From Amoebophrya sp. A120 (lineage: Eukaryota > Sar > Dinophyceae > Syndiniales > Amoebophryaceae), in assembly GCA_905178155.1 (NCBI GenBank), contig CAJINV010000002.1, forward strand, positions 840,780 to 904,779: a DNA stretch of 64,000 nucleotides. Direction: 5' to 3'. The notes beneath the pieces were generated by a model, which was not told the DNA's origin, did not search any database, and saw only the letters and a list, made by a program, of their open reading frames with translations. Position 1 is the first letter of the stretch. Each line of letters opens with the position of its first letter. Below are positions 56,421 to 64,000 of this stretch, one piece after another. Position numbers and translations under genes: made by a program.

Positions 56421-57599
56421 TCAGGGAAGGGGCATCAACGTCTGCATCTGGTGCTGTCGCGGAGCGGCGGAACGCTGCTCCTGTCGTGGCGGAACCGCCG
56501 GAACGCCGCGTGTTAGGAGCGGCTTGGCCTCGTCCTCATCCTGCTTCTTATCAAGCTGCGCGAGCTCCTCACACAAACTTTGCTGCCTTGCGTTGGCGAT
56601 GCACCAGTCGAGGCCCCCACAGGCAGCACCGGTGACCGGTATCGACAGGAGGTACGCTGATCCAAGCGTCTCAGGCGATGTACAGCAGTAGGGAGATCCT
56701 AGCAGCAAGCCGCCCAAGGTCGGCACCCCCACTGCGACCGCGGCACTTGCGGCACCCAGTTCTGCATCCTTACCGCTCTTTCGTTTGTCCCGGACAGCGC
56801 GGAGCAAGTTCTCCTCCAGTTGTCGGCGTTTATTTTGGATCTTTTCCTGTTCTTTGGTCATACCGGCGATTCGAAGCTCGATCTCAAAGAGACCCGGTGT
56901 TCTCTTCCAGACCGGGATCATGTCCCATGGTTGATAGTACACACGCCGGGCACCGATAGGACCAACGAACGGGCTCTTCCCCAGCGAGGTCATCTTGCGG
57001 TCAGTACCAAAATTGATTCTGTACTGTGCAAACGGGGGGAGGTCGCTAGCGCAAAGCGCCTCCTTCGCGCTCGGAACATGCTCCCACGATCCATTGGGCA
57101 GGGTAGGTGTGATCGTCGGGAGTTTCCGCGCGTCAACATCCTGCCACCGTTTATTGCGCATGTCGTTCAAGGCTTGATTAAGCTGGGTTACGTAGATAAA
57201 GGCCAGCTCGTTTTCCTCGTCATCTTCCCGGCCAATCAGGTCCGACGCCGGGATCTCGTACTTTTCGTACGTCCGCCCGCCCACAAGCGGACGTACGACG
57301 GTAATGTGCGTTTCCAAAGATGGACGTTGTTCTGGCTGATGCTGGCCCACGACTCCATATCTACTTTGGCTCGCCGGAGAAGTAGGAGCCCGGCCCCGCC
57401 GGCGCCGCAACGAAGATTCGTCGCTAGAAGAGCGGCGCTGCGCACTCCCAACCTGGACGGCACCAACGGCAGGAAATAAAAGCGACGACGAGGAGACCAG
57501 AATTGCGGAATGAACGTAGGCAGAAATAAACATGATAGCAGCTGCCGCGGCCGCGCCACCTTTGTTGCTACGTCCGAGAACCGTAGTGGGCGACAACAT
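56421..57599 (-). CDS. Gene N: unrecognised membrane or secreted protein, intronless
   Basis: Single exon. The first ATG in the frame is at 57599 (MLSPTTVLGRSNKGGAAAAA); a TTG 45 bp upstream is less likely. Residues 20-55 are hydrophobic (AAAAAAIMFISAYVHSAILV, LLFPAVGAVQV), fitting a signal peptide or anchor. A polar Arg/Ser stretch follows, then a soluble part (TYEKYEIPASDLIGREDDEE; FIYVTQLNQALNDMRNKRWQ), a Lys/Arg/Gln helix (MTKEQEKIQNKRRQLEENLL), and two hydrophobic, Gly-rich, potentially membrane-spanning segments (ASAAVAVGVPTLGGLLLGSP; LGSAYLLSIPVTGAACGGLD). The Gln/Pro-rich tail ends QTLMPLP. More GC-rich than its neighbours and free of introners. No family recognised. Confidence 0.75.
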   Translation of the reverse strand: MLSPTTVLGRSNKGGAAAAAAIMFISAYVHSAILVSSSSLLFPAVGAVQVGSAQRRSSSDESSLRRRRGRAPTSPASQSRYGVVGQHQPEQRPSLETHITVVRPLVGGRTYEKYEIPASDLIGREDDEENELAFIYVTQLNQALNDMRNKRWQDVDARKLPTITPTLPNGSWEHVPSAKEALCASDLPPFAQYRINFGTDRKMTSLGKSPFVGPIGARRVYYQPWDMIPVWKRTPGLFEIELRIAGMTKEQEKIQNKRRQLEENLLRAVRDKRKSGKDAELGAASAAVAVGVPTLGGLLLGSPYCCTSPETLGSAYLLSIPVTGAACGGLDWCIANARQQSLCEELAQLDKKQDEDEAKPLLTRGVPAVPPRQEQRSAAPRQHQMQTLMPLP

Positions 57600-59247
57600 T
57601 TTTTGTCTCAGAAATGCCGTAGAACGATTGCTCGTTAGAAACAAAAAGGCGTGAAAAGTCTTGTTGTCTTATACGGATTCGAAGAAAACTCCCTCCTGAC
57701 AGAAAACCTAGCAGCAGATTTTACACGTAGAGCAGCAACGCACTGAGGTTTTCGTTTTTATCGTCTTCCGAAGTAGGATGAAATAACTTCAATACTTATT
57801 TTTGAAAGCTTATAGATTTGTTGAGAAGTAGACGCGAGAAGCGGATCAGTAGAAAGTGTTATCGAAGAAAAGAACTCCAACTCTGACCTGTATGCACGTC
57901 GTGGTTTTTGAAGCGAAATTATAGCAAGTAGTACTATCACTATGCTATGCAAGGTTGCAGAAACTAAACTGCAGCTGTGGTGCCCATCATGAAATGAAGT
58001 ACGTCTTCTTCCGCGATTTCTGAAATCAATCACGCTGGTACAACAACTACGCCAGCGCTCTGGCTGCGCACTCCCGCCATAGCGGTACCGAGGAGGAAAA
58101 AAATCTTCGGCACTGCTTGTGAAAGGATCAATTCGTTTTTCTGCTGATTTTCTAGATCATCTGTGTCGTCTTTGTGCGAACAAGTTTTATATTGATCATG
58201 ATCGTGTGTTTCTTTTTTTCCGCGCCCGAGCACGGCATCAAAGGTTCAAGGCCAAAAAAAATCCTTTGCAGTCAAGATTCCAGCTCTCTCGCCTAATCAT
58301 GATCGTTTCATGAGCATGATGAGACATCCGAATCACCCCCGGCCTCTTCCTAAAAACTTTTCTCTGAATGGCGAGCAGTTTCGCGATCGCTTGCTTCGCG
58401 CTTTGATTTTGAATGAAATACTAACTAACACTCAATAGGAGGCCGTGTCACTGGCAACCGGAGAGGTCGCGTGTCATGCTTGTTGCCTCACACCACTTGA
58501 CATCCGAACGCGCGCGCAAGCCTTATTTCGGCTACTGTGTTTTCCTTCTCGTCGTGTCCTCCTGGGTGAAGATGCTTGCTGCAGTGTGCTGCATGTTTTC
58601 TTGCAGCATATTCTGACAATAAAAGACAGAGGCGGGGAAGAGGCTTGGTGCTGGTGTGCATAGCCGATTTTCCGGCGTGCAGGTGTAGTTGTATTCCACT
58701 TTGTGCAGCTGGCTTTTCATTATCTTCCACCTAAGCCTAGTAACATTTTCCAAACACTAACACAGTCGCCCAAGGTACATTACTGGACTACGACTATTGT
58801 ATCGGAAAATGAAATTCCGCAGAAAATATAAGTAAATCATGGGGGTAAAAAATCATACATCATTCATGGGGGTAAAAAAAATCATACATGTACAAATTTT
58901 ATTTTTCGATTTCGACTTACACTTAGATGTCCGTACGTACTGTAATAAGGTAGTTCCCATAACGAAGCATTATTTGCAACGTGGTCTTCTTGGGTTTTGC
59001 AAGTTCGTTAAAACCATTTATTTTTGTAATAGATTGGATGCGCCATTCAATCCGCCCTACGTTCCCGCCTAGTAGTACTAGGAGTTCTAATTAGTACTAG
59101 GAGTTCTAGTTAAATAGCATTTGTGGTTCTGGTTGCACCTCAGCATAGCACTTCGTCGCGCCTAGGCACAACTTTCAAAAGCTTCGTGTCGTAAAAAGGC
59201 GTTGAAATTTATTCAGTCGCGCCGTAAAAATATCGCCATGCCGGTCA

Positions 59248-59302
59248 CAATTTACCTCGTCTCACTGCCCTTCGCGACTGGGATAAAGCGAAAAAATATA
59301 AG
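59248..59302 (+). repeat. CAATTTACCTCGTCTCACTG repeat, copy 1
   Basis: Reads CAATTTACCTCGTCTCACTG then CCCTTCGCGACTGGGATAAA and GCGAAAAAATATAA. The same core occurs at 60869, 61362 and 63116. Copies 1 and 4 share the longer downstream part. Confidence 0.85.
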
Positions 59303-59321
59303 AGTGAGGTAACAAATGACC

Positions 59322-59381
59322 CGTTAACTCGCACCCGCGAGTTAGCCGTCCGCCCGGCCGGCCGGACGGTTAACTCGCGGT
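59322..59381. repeat. GC-rich double hairpin
   Basis: Two nested palindromes: AACTCGC/GCGAGTT around a 3-4 base loop, and CCGTCCG/CGGACGG around CCCGGCCGGC. GTTAACTCGC occurs at both margins. Confidence 0.75.
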
Positions 59382-59599
59382 TTGAAGCGTAGACAAATCG
59401 AATTGTGGTGCAAATCTACCCCGAAGTGCTCGCCAATCTTCATCAGAGCATGCTGATTGAGAATCTCATCACGTTTATTTTTATATGAAATTGATTGCAA
59501 AACACGACCGAAAAGCCATAGCTGGCTTCATTTCTTGCAATTCAAAACTGGGAAAGTTTTTCATGTGTCAGCAGTGTAAAGGGTCGCTATCATTGCAGT

Positions 59600-60343
59600 T
59601 CATCTGGGGGAAGCTGAGAGTGGGCGAGTAAAACTCCGCCTACGAGCTAAGATTTTCTTCAGTCGGCCTGTTGCTGCTGCTGGTGCTGGGTGTGTTGCTG
59701 CAGCGTTGCTGTATCCTGTGCAAAAGTATCGTGCCCGTAGCAATTGCAATCGTGCATCACTACACATTCGCACTCCATTTGTCATGGTAAGGCATACTTG
59801 TTGCAAATGCAATTACTACTAGCGCGATGCTTTTGCATATTCGTATCCTGCTACCCGGTGCAGTTTTTGCATGTTGCTGGGCTGGTGCTACCTGCCGCCA
59901 CCGAGCGAGAACACCGCGCCACACAAGATAACACCGTCGTCTACCGAACCCACCGTCGAACCGAACCCACACCCACACCACCCACCGAGAACCGCCGGCC
60001 GTCTTCCCGCCCCGCGCACCGGAGACCGTCGTCGTCTTCCCGCCCCGGGGGGGTTGCGCGTTCGCCAGACGCGCAACCCGCGGTCGCAACGCGCTGCCGT
60101 CGCGTTTCACGAACAAGGCGAACCCGTCCATTTGTGCGATAAACCTCATCTGGTCAGTACACCGCCCTGCTTCCATCCTCGAAGACTTTGCCAGAATTGG
60201 GAAAAGCCATTGCTCCGCTGAGTTGCACAACGACGAGCAATACTCGAAACGCCGAGGTGCCTCATAGTATAATTTGTGAAAAGGGAAAACAGGACGCTTC
60301 ACAGCCTGACGCACGGTCGGAAAACACGTCAAGCTGGGACGAC
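59600..60343 (-). CDS. Gene O: partial unrecognised gene
   Basis: Two exons supported by one introner: about 60343-59846 and 59711-59600. Exon 1 reads PVFPFHKLYYEAPRRFEYCS, then MRFIAQMDGFALFVKRDGSA and an Arg/Gly-rich, GC-rich part. After splicing it continues NAAATHPAPAAATGRLKKIL and ends LSASPR. The frame starts after a stop at about 60350 without an ATG until residue 50 or so, so the true first exon is missing or unrecognised. No domain identified. The Arg/Gly/Trp-rich middle may be low-complexity rather than a fold. Confidence 0.45.
59712..59845. mobile_element. Introner family B (gene O)
   Basis: 134 bp. Ends TATCCTGTGCAAAAGTATCG and GCTTTTGCATATTCGTA. TSD TGCTG/TCCTG (4 of 5). Excision keeps the frame (PGSR-NAAATHP). 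Confidence 0.82.
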
Positions 60344-60868
60344 GAGATTTTCAAGGGCATCTTCGGGATCTTTGTAGAAAATTGATCTTCGACGGATCTC
60401 AATATGAACGGGCCATCTGCCCCGTATTTCTATCCCGCCCGGGGAGGCGGCGGATCGAGTTGATGTTGAGATTTCGAATTCCGCTCCTGTTTGAATGTAT
60501 GATCCAGCTGCCCCAACGAACCCAGCCTCAGAATACATCGAAGGCCTGCTCTGATGTCATGCGGGTTCTTCTATTTTGAGTGGGATTCTACAAGGAGGCC
60601 CTGCTTCAGTTCTACATTTATATCGGTTATCTTCTCCTTTAGAATTTTGTATAGAATCTGCATTGAAGATCTCCCGTCGGATGGGCAAAGGAGCAAACTG
60701 AAATTGAGGAGGCAGACAGTGGGATCTTCATGTCGGTGCTCTGGAAATCAAATCTACTAACCTCGCCGCAGAGTATCGCGATCGACCCGCGCATGGGATC
60801 CGATAAACACATACGTAAGTGCAATTCTGCTCACGATCCGGCGCCGGGCAAGCGGGCCAGTCATGTCT

Positions 60869-60903
60869 CAATTTACCTCGTCTCACTGGCCTTCGCGACT
60901 GGC
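60869..60903 (+). repeat. CAATTTACCTCGTCTCACTG repeat, copy 2
   Basis: Core followed by GCCTTCGCGACTGG; downstream sequence then differs from copy 1. Confidence 0.85.
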
Positions 60904-61361
60904 CAGGTATCTGCCACAATGCGCATGGCAATACGTCCGCAACCTGCTACGCACTACAACCCACGCACCGGAAAAGGGCCTACCAGGAAGAAGGTGAGGC
61001 CCAAAGGATGCGGGGCAAGGGCGGGCCACGGGGGTGGCAACACGAAGAAAGAACCCAAACACCGCCGAGGCCAGCCGGCGCGCCGGCGCCATCGCGCCGG
61101 CGGGCCTCGACGACCCTAATCCCCGGGCCCTGAATCCTATACCCTAAACTAACAAACGACCAACAACCGAGGCCACCACCAGCTCTGCTGCTGCATCACC
61201 TCCGTCCTGCCGCTTGCTACGGCGGTGATGCGGCCGCGTCACGAGGTGACACAGGGGAGGAGGGTAGGCGATCCGGGTGGGGGGGGTTATGCGTGGGGAG
61301 GTGGTTCAAAGGGGTGGGGAGGTGCTTCACACTCCTACCAAAAAGGTGCGCCCCTCCACAC

Positions 61362-61393
61362 CAATTTACCTCGTCTCACTGGCCTTCGCGACT
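61362..61393 (+). repeat. CAATTTACCTCGTCTCACTG repeat, copy 3
   Basis: Core plus GGCCTTCGCGACTGG, directly before the minisatellite leader. Confidence 0.85.
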
Positions 61394-61398
61394 GGTCT

Positions 61399-61744
61399 GG
61401 GTCTCGAAAGTTAAAATATTAAGTTTTTTATGTTGATATCAATTGATATCAAATGATATCAAGAGATATCACAGAGAAAGTCGAAAGCAAAACAGAGAAA
61501 AGTACAAAACAAAAGACAGAAACAAAAACAGGAGGAAAAGAAACAAAAACAAACAGAAGCAAAAACATGAAGGATATACATACAAAAACAAACAAAAATG
61601 GCTGCCTGTGCATCACAGACTGCCATTTCTACAGAGAAATACCTGTCACGGCCTATGAGTTTTCTCTGTGGCGAGAGGAGTTTTCTCTGTGATACAGAGA
61701 AAACTTCCCTCCCACAGAGAAAAGTCGACCTCTGCCAAGGGCTG
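61399..61744 (+). repeat. Minisatellite leader, copy 1
   Basis: Begins GTCTCGAAAGTTAAAATATT, then four GATATC-centred units (GATATCAATTGATATC, AAATGATATC, AAGAGATATC), an A-rich tract, and inverted TTTTCTCTGTG / CACAGAGAAAA arms. Collinear with 63323-63665. Confidence 0.9.
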
Positions 61745-62420
61745 CTGGAAATCAACGTAGAAATGCCAGGAGGTCTGCCATTTCTACTGGAAATCAAGGT
61801 AGAAATGCCAGGAGGTCTGGCATTTCTACTGGAAGCCAAGGTATTTCTACTGGAAATCAACTTAGAAATGCCAGCAGGTCTGGCATTTCTACAGGAAATC
61901 AAGGTAGAAATGCCAGGAGGTCTGGCATTTCTACTGGAAGCCAAGGTATTTCTACTGGAAATTAACGTAGAAATGCCAGCAGGTCTGGCATTTCTACAGG
62001 AAATCAAGGTAGAAATGCCAGGATACTGGAAGCCAAGGCATTTCTGCTGGAAACCAAGGCATTTCTACTGGAAACCAACGTAGAAATGCCAGCAGGTCTG
62101 GCATTTCGAAATTAAGGTAGAAATGCCAGGAGGTCTGGCATTTCTACTGGGAATCAAGGTAGAAATGCCTGAGCCGGCGTTTCTACTGGAAAACACCGGG
62201 TAGAAATGCCTGGGTACTGGGAATCAAGGTAGAAATGCCTGAGCCGGCATTTCTACTGGAAAACACCAGGTCGAAATGCCTGGGCTGGCATTTCTACTGG
62301 GAAACAAGGTAGAAATGCCTGAGCCGGCATTTCTACTGGAAAACACCGGGTAGAAATGCCTGGGTTGGCATTTCTACCCCAAAACGAAGGAGAAGTGTCC
62401 CGGCCGGCATTGCCACGGAG
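61745..62420. repeat. Palindromic minisatellite array 1
   Basis: Units of about 40-60 bp built from AGAAATGCCAG...CTGGCATTTCTACTGG and AAATCAAGGT or AAACACCGGGT. Each unit is itself an inverted repeat, with GGAGGT, CAGGT or GAGC in the middle. At least twelve units, becoming more diverged to the right. Confidence 0.9.
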
Positions 62421-63036
62421 AAATGCCAGGCGTGGCATTCATAGCGAAGAAAAGCACCGTCGAAACGCCACGGAGAGGTGTGACAGGCCTGGCATTCTGA
62501 CTAGAAATCGGCGGCGAGGTGCCAGCCCTGGCGGAGAAGCCCAACACTTGGCATCGGTGCTGGAAATGAATCAAGAAAGCAGGACGCCGCTACCCGAAAT
62601 CAAGGGGGAAACGCGGAGGCGGGCGAGGACGCTAGGCATTTTGCGACAGATCCGGGGCCGGCCTTCAACTAGCAGCAGACCTTTCTCGTACCTCTACAAC
62701 TAGGACCTTCGCGGTCTAAAAAAAGCGAGTCTGATCATCGCCAGCATTTCCTAGCGCAAGGGGCTATGTTTCTGAACTGGTTGCTTTAATTTTCACAGCA
62801 GTTTTTGCGCAGTGCGAACGTTCTGATCTGGTAGGCTATCATTCATTTTGGTCGATCGCTCAGCGTACAAATACGCTCATGGAGAGCGGTTGCATTTCGT
62901 GCGAGTGTGCCATCATTCTACGTCCGTTCACTTATCGAGCGTGCAGCTGGACTAGCTTGCGGCATACGTGCCTCCGTGATCGAAGGAGCAGGAGAGAGAG
63001 GCGAACAGCGAAGGGAAGCGCCTCCAGCTCCATCCA

Positions 63037-63115
63037 TATCAAATGCAAATAGATCTGGGTCTGGAATTATTGGGTTTGTCATGCACTTTTTGCATGGCCC
63101 GCGAGGTCTGTGATG
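63037..63115 (+). mobile_element. Truncated introner family A in noncoding repeat
   Basis: Left end TATCAAATGCAAATAGATCT then GGGTCTGGAATTATTGGGTT and TGTCATGCA. It breaks off at 63115 and is fused to the CAATTTACCTCG repeat. No right end and no TSD. Confidence 0.8.
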
Positions 63116-63170
63116 CAATTTACCTCGTCTCACTGGCCTTCGCGACTGGGATAAAGCGAAAAAATATAAT
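63116..63170 (+). repeat. CAATTTACCTCGTCTCACTG repeat, copy 4
   Basis: Core plus GGCCTTCGCGACTGGGATAA and AGCGAAAAAATATAA, as in copy 1. Confidence 0.85.
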
Positions 63171-63322
63171 ATAAGCACTCTATCCGTTCCTCGGTGTAGT
63201 TGCTGCATAAAATCAATCGGGTGCTCGCTTCTACTTGAGGCGACCGACTAACAAGTATTTACAGTACTATTTATGATATGCTCCTGCTTGTGAGTACTTA
63301 GCTGGTGGTCTGTGCCATAAAG

Positions 63323-63665
63323 GGGTCTCGAAAGATAAAATATTAAGTTTTCTCTGTTGATATCAATTGATATCAAATGATATCAAAAGATATCACAGAG
63401 AAAGTTGAAAGCAAAACAGAGAAAAGTGTAAACAAGAAACAGAAACATAAACAGAATGAGAAGAAACAAAAACAAACATAAGCAAAAACATAAAGGATAC
63501 ACATATAAAAACAAACAGAAATGGCTGCTTGCGCATCACAAACTGCCATTTCTGCACAGAAATACCTGTCGCGGCCTCTGAGTTTTCTCTGTGGCGAGAG
63601 GAGTTTTCTCTGTGATACAGAGAAAACTTCCCTCCCACAGAGAAAAGTCGACCTTTGCCGAGGGC
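63323..63665 (+). repeat. Minisatellite leader, copy 2
   Basis: Very close to 61399-61744, including the GATATC series and the CACAGAGAAAA inverted arms. Confidence 0.9.
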
Positions 63666-64000
63666 CGGCATTTCTACTGGAAATCAGAGTAGAAACGCCA
63701 GGAGGTCTGGAATTCCTACCGAAAATCCAAGAAGAAGTGCCAGCCTGGCGGAAATCCAGGTAGAAAAAATGCCAGGAGGCCCCCCCCTGGCATTCCTACC
63801 GAAAGTCCAGGTAGGTAGAAACGCCAGGAGGGCTGGCAATTCTACTGGAAATCAAGCTAGAAGCGCAAGCGCCATGGCATTCGTGCCAGAGATCGAAGAT
63901 CCCTACAGGAAATTTAAGTAGAAATGCCAGCAGGCCTGGCATTCCTACAGGAAATCGAAGCAGAAATACCAGGAGGTCTGGCATTCCTACAGGGAATCCA
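63666..64000. repeat. Palindromic minisatellite array 2, runs off window
   Basis: The same AGAAATGCCAGGAGG...CTGGCATT units as array 1, with different spacers (AAATCCAGGTAG, AAATCGAAGC). Continues past the right edge. Confidence 0.9.

Larger units (their letters stand above)
57600..59599. other. Intergenic, genes N and O
   Basis: 2 kb, AT-rich. It contains a GGGGGTAAAAAATCATACAT doublet at 58839-58890, one copy of the ACCTCGTCTCACTG repeat near 59248, and a GC-rich double hairpin at 59322-59381. No gene supported. Confidence 0.5.
60344..61398. other. Repeat-bearing intergenic region
   Basis: Mixed composition with a GC-rich block at 60940-61130. It contains copies 2 (60869-60903) and 3 (61362-61393) of the CAATTTACCTCGTCTCACTG repeat. 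No gene supported. Confidence 0.5.
62421..63322. other. Inter-array region
   Basis: Decaying minisatellite to about 62600, then unique-looking sequence. It contains a truncated family A introner at 63037-63115 joined to copy 4 of the CAATTTACC repeat. No gene supported. Confidence 0.5.

Noticed and set aside
61598-62083. 161-codon plus-strand frame in the minisatellite
   Set aside because: It simply reads the repeat units (VEMPGGL-type repeats) and has no independent support.
1-64000. tRNA, rRNA or snRNA genes
   Set aside because: I looked for T-loop and conserved snRNA motifs by eye and saw none convincing. A covariance-model search would be decisive.

Overview
The window reads as nuclear DNA of a gene-dense protist, most likely a dinoflagellate-lineage alveolate. 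A syndinialean parasite such as Amoebophrya is my best guess. The grounds are strings of co-oriented genes (14 of 15 on the minus strand), long low-complexity Ala/Ser/Gln/Glu-rich proteins, one Cys-rich alveolate-style module, and above all the introns. Most introns are short elements with terminal inverted repeats (TIRs). Each begins TAT and ends ATA, or nearly so, and is flanked by a 5-bp target-site duplication (TSD). They lack a GT-AG register. This matches the 'introner' elements reported for dinoflagellates and Amoebophrya. The organism name is inference; the intron architecture is read directly from the bases.

Layout. 1-5644: large low-complexity gene A, running off the left edge. 5645-9555: GC-rich, partly duplicated spacer. 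9556-18870: gene B (Qb-SNARE-like), gene C (unknown) and gene D (PARP-type ADP-ribosyltransferase). 18871-25019: repeat island with dispersed and tandem repeats and a stranded D2HGDH exon. 25020-28803: gene E, a RING protein with a very long insertion inside the RING. 29945-31991: gene F, strongly codon-biased, with mostly GT-AG introns. 32817-34173: gene G, the only plus-strand gene. 35055-37050: gene H. 38023-40985: gene I and gene J (CS-domain protein). 41989-45444: gene K. 46450-49227: gene L, probably secreted. 49994-54659: gene M, TYW1 (wybutosine biosynthesis), cut by eleven introners. 56421-57599: gene N, membrane protein. 59600-60343: partial gene O. 60344-64000: repeats, including two copies of a leader plus palindromic minisatellite.

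The main system is the introner population. I located about 43 elements with assignable ends, falling into at least ten TIR families (A-J here). All share the same ends rule and 5-bp TSD, and nearly all share an internal motif of the form GCATGACAAATTT. Deleting one element plus one TSD copy restores the reading frame at essentially every site, including within conserved motifs of TYW1, the PARP domain and the SNARE. Intact copies were seen only inside genes. Two truncated copies lie in repeat DNA. A second, smaller intron class has ordinary GT-AG ends.

No operon-style functional grouping is evident. The recognisable products serve vesicle fusion, ADP-ribosylation, ubiquitin transfer, chaperone/NudC-type functions and tRNA modification. 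Exon limits below are stated as the DNA between elements; the exact splice position within each TSD cannot be fixed from DNA alone.
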